A stretch of DNA of 64,000 nt, taken from assembly GCA_017871115.1 (NCBI GenBank), contig JAFCIZ010000001.1:7686001-7750000 (forward strand), in the 5' to 3' direction. This document shows, piece after piece, positions 47,792-57,400 of this stretch. The notes beneath the pieces were generated by a model. That model did no database searches. It was not told the origin of the DNA and saw nothing but the letters and a program-made list of their open reading frames with translations. The DNA comes from Cunninghamella blakesleeana. Taxonomy: Eukaryota > Mucoromycota > Mucoromycetes > Mucorales > Cunninghamellaceae. How positions within the stretch are numbered: the stretch's first letter is position 1; the number at the start of each line of letters is the position of its first letter. The position numbers and the translations under genes are program-made.

Positions 47792-47992
47792 CAAAAAACA
47801 AACAAAAACAAAAAAAAAAAAAAAATTCAATTACTTACCAATCGACCAAGTTTTGCTGAAGTCGTAAAAAGCTGCATATATTCAGATAAATACAATATAT
47901 ATAACAACAATACAATCAACATAATCAACATAAATACTGAAACAATATTCAACAAACAATCTAATTAAAAATACACAACAAATAACAGCAAA
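47720..47992 (+). promoter_or_regulatory. inter-cistron spacer of element A with A-runs and conserved hairpin
   Basis: 273 bp between the RNase H stop and the integrase ATG. Long poly-A runs (about 47763-47824) precede a hairpin candidate at 47843-47864: CGAC, 14-nt loop, GTCG. TAAAAAGCT follows it. Element B has the same element three times in the same place. The rest is A/C-rich with no ATG. Confidence 0.6.
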
Positions 47993-49306
47993 ATGGAACA
48001 AATCAAAATCGACTTGATAAAAAATTATTTAACAACACTAAAATTACCTGATAACATCACCAAAAAGGAAAAGAATTATTTACAAAAACATTCCCATAAA
48101 TTTATATTACATAATAACGATCTATACAGATACAACATCAACTTGCAGACGATCAGAAAAGTTTTGAATAAAGATCAAGTTTCAGAAGCACTATACATGC
48201 ATCATCAACATCCATTAGGAGGACACATGGGGTATCACAACACCTTATTTAAACTTGCAAACCATTATTATTGGGAAAACATGACAAAAGATGTACAAAA
48301 CTATGTCAAAAACTGCAGTAGATGTCAAACCACAGGACCTGCCAAACATAACGAATTGTTACATCCTATTCCAACTTCATCTAAACCTTTTTTCCAATGG
48401 GCATTAGATGTCAAACACATCTCTACTTCTAAAAATGGATATAGATATATAGTTGCTGGTATTGATTATCTAACTAAATGGGTTGAAGCTCGAGCATTAA
48501 AATTTCAAACTGCAGCTGAAATTGCTTTATTTATTTATGAAGATATCATATGTCGCCACGGTACACCGCATATAATTATAACTGATAATGGAAAACCATT
48601 TATAGGTGATCTAATCAAGAAAGTCTGTTTCTATTATAAAATTCATCACAAGACTATAAGCGTTGGAAATTCACAAGCGAATGGGCTGATAGAAAAGTTT
48701 AATTCCACGTTAGGTGCTATTCTAAAGAAGCTAAATAATAAAGAAAAACAAGTATGGGATCAATATCTACCTTCTGTTCTATTTGCTTATAGGACTATTA
48801 AACAAAAATCAACAAATTATTCTCCATTTTATTTGACTTACGGTTATGAAGCAAAGACACCTTATGACACAATCTTAAATATACCTTTGGAAACAAACTC
48901 TGCAAGTTTTCAAAATCAGCTAAGGGAACGCGCCACAAAAGAATTATTAGCACTGAAACAGATAAGAGAAGACGCTGCAGAATTTATACAAAAATCCCAA
49001 AAGAATCAAAAGAAGGCTATTGATAAGAAGATAAATAATCACAAGAAAGAATGGAAGCCGCCTTTTAGAACTGGTGATATTGTTATGATGTATGTTGGAA
49101 GAAAACCAAACTCTTGGGGTGGAAAAATATCTGACAACTGGAAGGGCAAATATATTATTCATCAATGTTTAGGCAAAGGAACATATTTGATAAAAGAATT
49201 CAACGTGACCAACACTAAACTAAGAAGGATACACGGAAACAAATTAAAGTTATTACAGATGCCTGATGTATTTTGGATTGACTTTTCCAAAAAGACAATT
49301 GTTTAA
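47993..49306 (+). CDS. integrase of element A as a separate ORF
   Basis: 437 aa with its own ATG, 273 bp after the RT-RNase H stop. Zinc domain H2C2: H73, H78, C108, C111 (HPLGGHMGYHNT, CSRCQTTG). Core DD35E: D139 (WALDVKHI), D198 (ITDNGKPF), E234 (SQANGLIEKF). The C-terminus has the module typical of Ty3-type integrases (WKGKYIIHQCLGKGTYLI, RIHGNKLKL). No chromodomain was seen. The N-terminal 60 residues correspond to the usual RNase H-integrase tether, so the break lies exactly between the domains. Confidence 0.93.
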   Translation: MEQIKIDLIKNYLTTLKLPDNITKKEKNYLQKHSHKFILHNNDLYRYNINLQTIRKVLNKDQVSEALYMHHQHPLGGHMGYHNTLFKLANHYYWENMTKDVQNYVKNCSRCQTTGPAKHNELLHPIPTSSKPFFQWALDVKHISTSKNGYRYIVAGIDYLTKWVEARALKFQTAAEIALFIYEDIICRHGTPHIIITDNGKPFIGDLIKKVCFYYKIHHKTISVGNSQANGLIEKFNSTLGAILKKLNNKEKQVWDQYLPSVLFAYRTIKQKSTNYSPFYLTYGYEAKTPYDTILNIPLETNSASFQNQLRERATKELLALKQIREDAAEFIQKSQKNQKKAIDKKINNHKKEWKPPFRTGDIVMMYVGRKPNSWGGKISDNWKGKYIIHQCLGKGTYLIKEFNVTNTKLRRIHGNKLKLLQMPDVFWIDFSKKTIV

Positions 49307-49472
49307 AAAAAAAAAAAAAATTTTTAAAAAAAAAAAAAAAGAAAAAAAAAAAAAAATAATGATAAAACAAAAAGGAGAAAAATTGAAATTCCGAAAAGAA
49401 AAATAGATAAAAAAAAAAAAAAAAAAAATAGTAAAAATTTTTAATTATATTTTATAAAATAACAATCTTAAC
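49307..49472 (+). promoter_or_regulatory. A-rich leader before ORF4 of element A
   Basis: Spacer of 166 bp made mostly of A runs (three runs of 14-20 A). No hairpin like that upstream of integrase was found. No splice acceptor of good quality was seen. Confidence 0.45.
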
Positions 49473-50039
49473 ATGAATTCAAACAACACTACAAGTATTC
49501 TTTTTCAAGGTCTTAATATTCAAGATATATTCTCGGATACAAGTAACTCGGATCCCATGGAAACAAAATTGAATAGTGAAGCTGATATGATGGTGGATCA
49601 ACTGTTCAATGAATCTATGATGATATGGCTAAACCAAGATTATACCGTTGATGATCATTTGAAATTTATGATCACAAACAATTTTAATAAGTTTACTGAT
49701 CATTGTATTGCTGAACTGGATAACAAATGGCGAAAAGAAAGCTTATTAGATAATACTATTATTCCTGATACTATTACTTACCTTCATAATATTTTTAAGA
49801 AGCCAAATACGAATTCCCAAAAAAGGACTTATTATACAAAAAGAAGACAAGTCTTAGAAGAATTGTTTAAAAATCTTGGTTACGCGGAATTCAAGAAGGA
49901 AATTATCAAGAAGATTTATGCAAACGACCCTTGGACCAATAAAAATGGTGGTGGTCCACCTAAATCTTGGTGGGCGGATGTTGCGCGATGGATTCGCTTG
50001 GATCATTTCGAAGACCGCTCATGGAATTTGATTGGTTAA
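49473..50039 (+). CDS. ORF4 of element A, unknown protein in the env position
   Basis: 188 aa between integrase and the 3' LTR; the last 61 nt lie inside the LTR. No signal peptide or membrane segment, so it is not envelope-like. It looks helical and charged. The stretch RRQVLEELFKNLGYAEF...KKIYANDPW matches the ORF4 of element B (RRERMELLNELLSPLAKPRF...KKLRKEDPW), although the two proteins otherwise differ widely. The C-terminus contains WWADVARWIRLDHFED. I do not recognise any family. Confidence 0.75.
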   Translation: MNSNNTTSILFQGLNIQDIFSDTSNSDPMETKLNSEADMMVDQLFNESMMIWLNQDYTVDDHLKFMITNNFNKFTDHCIAELDNKWRKESLLDNTIIPDTITYLHNIFKKPNTNSQKRTYYTKRRQVLEELFKNLGYAEFKKEIIKKIYANDPWTNKNGGGPPKSWWADVARWIRLDHFEDRSWNLIG

Positions 50040-50635
50040 AATATTTCATCATTTTTGGTAACAATTTTTCTAACACTTTTTATATCATTTTCGATAACAA
50101 ATTTGTTAACACTTTTGGTGACAAATTTGATGACAAAATCAGTAACACTTTTTATGTCGAATCTGACATAAAATATAAAACCTTATTTTTATTTTTTTAT
50201 ATAAATACTCGACAATTTTTATTTTATTTTTGAAAAATCAGTTAATAACAAGTTAATTTTAAATAAAAGAACTTATATTATAACCAATAAGTCTATTAAC
50301 TCATCTTTTTAGCTAAAGATTATTTTTATTTTATATTAATATTGTTGATTACTATCCAATATTACTTTATATTATTTTATTATAATAATCGTTGATCTTT
50401 ATCCGATATTATACTTATTTTATTTTAATTTTATTACTTTGTCTATATAATTGTTGATCTTTATCCAATTATATAATTTATTTTATTTTAAACTATCAAT
50501 CTAAACTAAGTTGTATCTACTTATAAAACAAGATACTGGTGCTCACTGACAATTAAACTAAACTACAAAGCTATCTACTTTCCAAAACTATAAAAGGAAA
50601 TTCTACTTTTACAACAACCAAAAATTTACACAACA
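49979..50635 (+). repeat. 3' LTR of element A
   Basis: 657 bp, same ends and, by reading, same sequence as 40848-41504. The first 61 bp encode the end of ORF4. Followed by CTAC (50636-50639), then directly by the 5' LTR of element B. Confidence 0.93.
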
Positions 50636-50639
50636 CTAC

Positions 50640-51417
50640 TGTCGCGCAGGATAATGATCCTACCGGTGTTTAAAAAAATTTTTTAACTTTTGTTTTAATT
50701 GGTCAAGCTCACATCCACAACCGCACATCCACAGACGCACATCCACAACCGCACATCCACAGACGCACATCCACAGACGCACATCCACAGACGCACATCC
50801 ACAGATGTACATCCACAACCGCACATCCTTGACCGTATGACTTCTTTCTCTCTCTCTCAAAAATAAATTTTGTTTTAATATAAATAGGAAAGAATATTTC
50901 TCTTTCTCTTTTGTTTTTTTTTTTTCTTTGTCAAATATAAATGTCAAATTTTTAAGATAATATTTTATATAATAAATATTTTATTTGTCCAAACCAATTT
51001 TTATTTTTATTTTATTTTAACTTTATACTAATTTCTTAATTGAAATCATATTTATTACTATAACAGATATATTTTTATTTCTTAAGTGAAATCTCTATTT
51101 TTATTTATATACAACATATATAAACTTTTATATTTTATTTTTTAATTTTATTATTACTTTATTTGATTATTACTCTTTTTATATAATAATCTATTCTCTG
51201 ACTTTTAAATTCATTTGCATATACTTTTGAATTTTTTTTAAATATTTTTATTTTTTTTATCCTTTTATTTTTTTTTACTTTTACGTTATATTAAGTCGTT
51301 CTACTTACAAAACAAGAACTGGTGCTCACTGGAATTATCTTATTTATAATTAATATAAATACAAACTCTCTTATTTTATTTTAACAAAAATAACTCTTAC
51401 CAAAAACACACACAACA
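50640..51417 (+). repeat. 5' LTR of element B
   Basis: 778 bp, TGTCGCGCAG to ACACAACA. Carries a 14-bp minisatellite (ACATCCACARMCGC, about 8.4 copies) at 50711-50828. The family motif TCTACTTACAAAACAAGAAC with TGGTGCTCACTGG lies near the 3' end. Confidence 0.93.
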
Positions 51418-51421
51418 TATT

Positions 51422-51439
51422 TGGTGCTCACTGGCGGGG
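51422..51439 (+). other. primer-binding site of element B
   Basis: Same 18-mer as in A (TGGTGCTCACTGGCGGGG), four bases after the LTR. Primer tRNA not identified. Confidence 0.6.
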
Positions 51440-51562
51440 AAACTTCAAAAAACTACAGGGTAAACTTTAAAAACTACTAAGGAAAATTTCAAAACTATTA
51501 CATTCTGCAAGTACACTCTTTGAAGTTTATTCATTTTAAAACTGAAGATTATCAACCATAAA

Positions 51563-54404
51563 ATGTCTTACGATTATACCGCGTTGGCTCAAGAACAACC
51601 TTTGCTCAAGCTCATTCCTAAACTCATTCCTTTTACTGGAGGTGAGCGTGAAGACTTTCGCCACTTCAGACAAATGCTGGAAACTTATTTAGAACTCACA
51701 AATACTACAAGTGACTCAAGAAAACTAGCCATATTAAGAACTCAAGTACACAAGTCTGCAAAAACTTATTTGGACTGTCTTAAGGATCAATACAAGGATT
51801 CTTTAACTTTTGATATTGTTATGTCGGCTTTTGAAACAAAATTCGTTACTGCTGAACTTTTAGAATCTTATAAATTAATGCTAAACGAAATGAAACAAGG
51901 TACCGAGGAACATCCAAGGGACTTTTACTCAAGATTACAAGAAGTTGCTAGATTAGCTAAGAAAGAAGATGATGATATTATTCTTATGCGATTCAGATAT
52001 GGATTGAATCCTAATATTAGTAAACATTGCATTGCTCTTGCTTCTATAACTGCTGAACAATGGTTAAAAAATGCTGAAGCTTGGTGGTCAGCTAACAAAT
52101 CAATGAATTATGGAATGATAAACAACCGTACAACTGAACATGAACAATTATTGTACTCTGGTTACGCTATGGATAGAAATACAATTGATAATCCACATAA
52201 TAATATTAATTCATTTAATGTTATGGAGTTTAGTAAAAACGAATCAGTTACAAATTTATCTTCAAACTCTGACCCAATAGTAAAACTCTTAGAACGATTG
52301 GTTCTTAATGTTGAGACTATGGAAAAGAATGTGAATGACAAAATTGAACAGATTCAGCATACTAAAAAACAAACTAAAAATAATGATAATATGTCTAGTG
52401 ATGATATAATCAAACTTGTACGTTCTGAATTAGCTAAATCTAATGGTCCAATTAATACACCTAAAGGCAAAACTGATCACGGTTTTTTGATTTTTTAGTT
52501 ATTTTTGATTGGACTTGATTTTGTACTAAATATTCAAATACAAGTTTAATTATTTATTTTCTTTAAATGTATCCTCGCATGATTGACTTTTCTTTCATGC
52601 AGTAATACAAATACTATTAATGTGTTTATTATGTAAAAAATGTATTTTAAAATTTTTATTTCTAGTTTTTATAAGTCTGTAAAAAAATACAACTTCATAC
52701 AATAACTGATATCTACTGTTTAATAATGTATATGATCACCTTTATTTTGTATTACTAAATCGCACCTCTTAGGCATGGAATGGACAACAGTTTTAGCCAT
52801 ATTGTTCATAGCCGGAGAATCCCAAATGACTTGGATACGTTCCCACAAATCATCCAATGATACAGCAGGTTCAGCATACTTTTCATGTAACAATTGCTTT
52901 AGATAAGCCCACATGTTTTCAATGGGATTTAAATCAGGAGAGTACGTAGGCCAATAAAGTAAATCCACATTGTTTTTTTTGTACCATTCTTGGGATGCTT
53001 TTGCTGTATGTTTAGGATCTTTATCTTGCAACAATTTAACCTGTGATTTGTCAAAGTTATACCATTCTACAGTTTTTATAAATTCGTCATTCATGATATC
53101 TATAAACAATTGCGTATCCATGGTCGGATCTATTCTAGTCAAGTAACCGACACCTTGCGCTGTTATACAACCCCAAAGGCATACTGAACCTCCACCACCT
53201 TTTGGCACTTCATATACTTCATGTGGTTTTGTAGGCCTATTTCTTTCTCCCCACACCCACTGATAGCCTTCTCCACCAAACCTGTGCACCCTAGTTTCGT
53301 CAGCAAAGATTACTTTATCCCAATCACTAGAGTCCCAACCACCATACATTTTTGCAAACTGCAAACGGTTTTTTTTGACATCACGTGATATTGGAAATAC
53401 TTTTCTTTTTTTATGAGCAAAAAGGTTTCGAGATTTAAGGAACCTACGAATAGTCCGAAGGCTTGCATCACTAATATTATTATACTTTAAATATCTCTGA
53501 GTTTCAACAGCATTGATAACCTTCCCCGTTTTAATAGATCTAGCAATTAAATTAGAGGTATGTTTGGATATTTTTTTTGGTCGACCACCGTGACATGTTT
53601 TTATTGGCCCAATTGACTGTCTAATTTTTGATATTTCCCCAACAGATATATTATATTTTTCTGCTATTGCCCTATGAGTATCACCATGTTTTATTGCATC
53701 AGTTATATATTGTTTCTTTTGTCTTGTAATATAAGTCATATTAATAAAATATCAAGTATTTGATCACAGTAAAACTTATGCAATTTAAAAATAAATGTAA
53801 AGAGAAAAAGAAGAAGGTTAAAATAAATATACAAAATACAGAATATAAATATTTGAAGAAATAAAATATTGACCGATTTGAAACAGGCCATGGAGGTTTA
53901 AATAAAAACACAAACTTTTTTTTAAAAATCACCGATCCGGAAATTTTGGATTTTTTTTTTTAAATTAATTTAATTTCCATTTATTGACCATGGACTTTAA
54001 ACCATATTGTGTCAAAATATAGAGTATTAGTTAAGGAAAATTTATCACCCATCAACATATTTCTTTTAGTTGTATTAAATAAAATATAACGCCAAACAAT
54101 CAAAAAAGCGAGCACCGTGATCAGTTTTGCCTCTAGGTGTAATTCAAATAATAATAATTATAATAGACATAACAATCAATACAACAATAAAAGATTCTAT
54201 CGTCAACAACAGAAAAATCAAGATTATCATAATAATAATTATTATAATGATAAACAACCACCTCAACCTCAACAATATAATGATTATTACAATTCAGCTC
54301 AGAACTTATCTAATTCTCAACAAGTTCCAATTCAACAATATCAACAACAGCAATCTCATCAACAATATAATCAACAATATGATAACCAACAATCAAAAAA
54401 CTAG
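51563..54404 (+). CDS. gag: Gag of element B, interrupted by transposon T2
   Basis: Two pieces: 51563-52461 and 54136-54404, in one frame if T2 plus one TA is removed; total about 390 aa. As it stands the first piece runs into T2 and stops at 52498. Capsid-domain motifs: FTGGEREDFRHFRQMLETYL, LLESYKLMLNEMKQGTEEHP, ILMRFRYGLNPNISKHC. The C-terminal part is Asn/Gln/Tyr-rich without CCHC, as in A. Ends with A AAA AAC followed by TAG. Confidence 0.9.
52464..54133 (-). mobile_element. Tc1/mariner-type DNA transposon T2 with short TIRs
   Basis: 1670 bp flanked by TA (52462-52463, 54134-54135). TIRs of about 20 bp: RAGGCAAAACTGATCACGGT at both ends (first base differs). The transposase gene lies on the minus strand. 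Unlike T1, the terminal repeats are short, so T1 and T2 belong to different Tc1-like lineages. Confidence 0.92.
52720..53739 (-). CDS. Tc1-type transposase of T2
   Basis: 339 aa, intact. N-terminal helix-turn-helix (DAIKHGDTHRAIAEKYNIS) with a GRPKKISK hook. Catalytic DD34E: KVIFADETRVHRFG, KLLQDKDPKHTA, SPDLNPIENMWA. All three acidic residues are present, so it could be active. Similar length and C-terminus (MPKRCDLVIQNKG) to the T1 enzyme. Confidence 0.93.
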   Translation of the reverse strand: MTYITRQKKQYITDAIKHGDTHRAIAEKYNISVGEISKIRQSIGPIKTCHGGRPKKISKHTSNLIARSIKTGKVINAVETQRYLKYNNISDASLRTIRRFLKSRNLFAHKKRKVFPISRDVKKNRLQFAKMYGGWDSSDWDKVIFADETRVHRFGGEGYQWVWGERNRPTKPHEVYEVPKGGGGSVCLWGCITAQGVGYLTRIDPTMDTQLFIDIMNDEFIKTVEWYNFDKSQVKLLQDKDPKHTAKASQEWYKKNNVDLLYWPTYSPDLNPIENMWAYLKQLLHEKYAEPAVSLDDLWERIQVIWDSPAMNNMAKTVVHSMPKRCDLVIQNKGDHIHY

Positions 54405-54443
54405 ATAGGGCAATTGTTAATAATGGTCAATTGGCAGTCCCTG
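54395..54443 (+). promoter_or_regulatory. -1 ribosomal frameshift signal, element B
   Basis: A AAA AAC at 54395-54401 in the Gag frame, then TAG. The -1 frame is open from 54401 into Pol. Downstream GGGCAATTG ... CAATTGGCAGTCCC can fold as in element A. The surrounding sequence is more alike between A and B than the neighbouring coding DNA. Confidence 0.8.
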
Positions 54444-57400
54444 ATAATAAATCCATTAATAAAAATAAACAACAAAATATAAATAACCAACAAAATATAA
54501 ATAACCAACAAAATATAAATAACCAACAAAATATAAATAACCAACAAAATATAAATAATCAACATCATATGGATACTCAACAAAAAATAAATAATACACA
54601 AAAAAATCAACAAAATACAAGTAATATGGATAACCATCAAAACATGAATGTTTTATTAAATAATGAAGAAATAGAAGATGAATATAATTATGGACCGCAT
54701 ATAAATAATCATGATTTATATGCTGCAAGAATAGAAAAACCTCCTGTTGTTAAACATCATGAAACATCAGCAAAAACAAAAAGGGTTACAGAAAAATCAA
54801 GATCAGCTAAAAGAATCAGAATGGATGATGAAATTACAGATAAAGATTTAGAAAAAGAAGAAATGATGGATGATATCGATATCGTTTCACTTGATACAAC
54901 AACTATTCCATCTAATCATAATAAAATATCTGAAAATAATGATAAACCCAAAAGAAAAAGATCACCTCCTGCAACTATTGATATAGAATATGATATTATT
55001 AAAGATGTATTCAAACAAAAAGCTAACATAGAAGTTGGAGATTTAATAAAATCATCACATCATTTAAGAAAACAACTATTAACAGCATGTAAACCTAAAA
55101 GAAGATCAGTAAAAAATAAATTGGATCAACAAATAACAGAATCATCACACTTAAATACATTAGATAATGAAGATGTAATAACAACTGCAGCTTACACTAA
55201 TTTAATTATAGAAAATAAAAAAGTCAAAGTATTAATTGATAGTGGAGCAGCTAAATCATGTATGTCAAAAGCAATGATGAAGCTATTAGGATTAGAAATA
55301 GATGCACCTTCTACTAACATATTTGTATTAGGAAATGGAACAAAACAACCAACCTTAGGTATTGTACATGATGTTAATATACAAGTAACACCTGATATAA
55401 ATATACCGGTCAATATGGAAGTATTACCCAGATGTCCTGCTCATATAGTTCTTGGTAATAATTGGTTAAGTCATGTACAAGCTCTCCTTAATTTTAAAAC
55501 AAGTACTCTAAAGGTTACATACAAACATAAAATAGCTGAACTACCTATTATATTTCTAAAATCAACTGATAGACCACTCATATCAATTAAATCTATTAAT
55601 GGAAATTATCAACAAGACAACAAGATTGCAATTAATGAAAAAGAAACTTTAGATGAAAGTGATACTGATATAACAGACCTTGAAACAGATGAAGAAGAAT
55701 GGGAACATGATGAACATTCTGACGAAGATGAAGATGATTATTATAATATTACAACAATAGAAAATAATTTAAAAATACAACAAGATGATGATACAACAAC
55801 TATTACAACAGGAAAAGATGGATTAACTGTACCACCGTATTCAATATGTCAAATACAAATCGATTCTAATAAAGATATACATACAACTACAAGCAACATA
55901 TTAAATGAATCAAAAATAAAAAATAATTATGATCACACAACAATAAATTTAATTAATAAGTCTGATAATAATATGGATCTACCACCTAATCAAATCATTA
56001 GTGAATTTTTTAATTTAGATGAAAATGGGAATAATGAAGGTATAGAAGGATACAATTTAGTAGACCAGCTTAGTCCATATAAAACATATATAGAATTTAA
56101 TAATATTGAAACAGATATTAAAGAAGACACTTTGGATGAATCTTTTAAAAATAAACTACAACTTGGAAATATACCAATGGAATACAAAATAAAATTTTGG
56201 AAATTAATACAACAATATCAGGATGTATTCGATTGGAATAATGACAAGATGGGACATACTACTCTTCTTGAACATGAAATAATACTAAAACAAGATGCAA
56301 TGCCAATACGACATAGACCTTATCGTATGAGCCCTATGGAACAAGAATATTTAAAATCAGAATTGGATCGTTTATGTGAACTTGGAATAATCAAACCAGC
56401 TAACACTCCTTATACTGCTCCCATAATTTTAGTCAAAAAGAAGAATGGTGATTATAGAATGGTAGTTGATTATAGAAAGCTTAATGCTCAAACTAAAGTA
56501 GATGCATATCCTTTACCAAGAATAGATGACTTAATTGATGAAATTGGTGTATCAAGAATATTTTCTGCTTTGGATCTTAGATCAGGGTTCCATCAAGTAC
56601 CTATGAAAGAAAATAGTAAAGAATTAACTGGTTTTGTCACCAAGTTTGGAACTTATCAATATGAAATGTTACCTATGGGTTTAGTAAATAGTCCAGCTAC
56701 CTTTCAACGTTTAATAGATATATGTTTTAAAACTATGATCAATAGATGCTTAGTAGCATATATTGATGATCTTAATGTACACTCGAATAATTTGGATCAA
56801 CATCTATTGGATTTAGAAGAATTATTTAAATGTGCAAGACTTGGCGGATTACTATTTAATATTGAAAAATGTGTATTCTTTAAAGATGAATTGAAGTTCC
56901 TTGGATATATAATCACTAAAGATGGAATAAAAACTGATCCTACAAAAATAGAAAAAGTAAAGAATTATCCTATACCAACTACAGTCAAGCAAATAAGAGG
57001 ATTTATTGGATTAGCTTCTTATTATAGAAGATTTATACAAAACTTTGCAGCTATTGCTAGACCATTACATAATGTCACTAAAACAAAAAAGAAAATACCT
57101 TGGACTGCGGAAACAACAAAATCTTTTGAATTATTAAAACAAAAATTAACTGAAGCACCTATATTGAAAAGGGCTGATTATAACAAACCATTTATTATCG
57201 TTTGTGATGCTTCTACTGATGGACTTGGAACTATATTATCACAATTGGATGAAGAAGGTCTAGAACATCCTGTTATATATGCCAGTCGTGGTTTAAAAGA
57301 AAGTGAAGCAAATTATAGTGCAACTAAGTTAGAATGTTTGGCTCTTATATGGAGTTTGCAAATTTTTAGACCATATTTACTTGGGAAAAAATTTACAGTA

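Larger units (their letters stand above)
40848..50635 (+). mobile_element. Ty3/gypsy-like LTR retrotransposon A
   Basis: Two 657-bp LTRs, no difference seen between them, flanked by CTAC (40844-40847 and 50636-50639). Order inside: PBS, gag, -1 frameshift site, PR-RT-RNase H, separate integrase ORF, fourth ORF. RT before integrase places it in Ty3/gypsy (Metaviridae-like). A Tc1-type transposon sits in pol (43994-45673), so this copy cannot express an intact Pol. Apart from that insertion the frames are open, and excision at the TA duplication would be frame-neutral, so the insertion is recent. Confidence 0.95.

Noticed and set aside
47720..47992. Intron joining RNase H to integrase in element A
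   Set aside because: No plausible donor near the RNase H stop, no acceptor with the right phase, and the integrase of both elements starts with an ATG at an equivalent residue.
50711..50828. Regular 14-bp repeats that might suggest a CRISPR-like array
   Set aside because: No spacers, identical copy in the other LTR, eukaryotic context. It is an LTR minisatellite; the reverse-strand frames with VDVRLWM repeats are shadows of it.
51422..51439. Assignment of the A/B primer-binding site to a named tRNA
   Set aside because: The complement CCCCGCCAGTGAGCACCA does not match any tRNA 3' end I can recall with certainty; a tRNA list of this genome is required.
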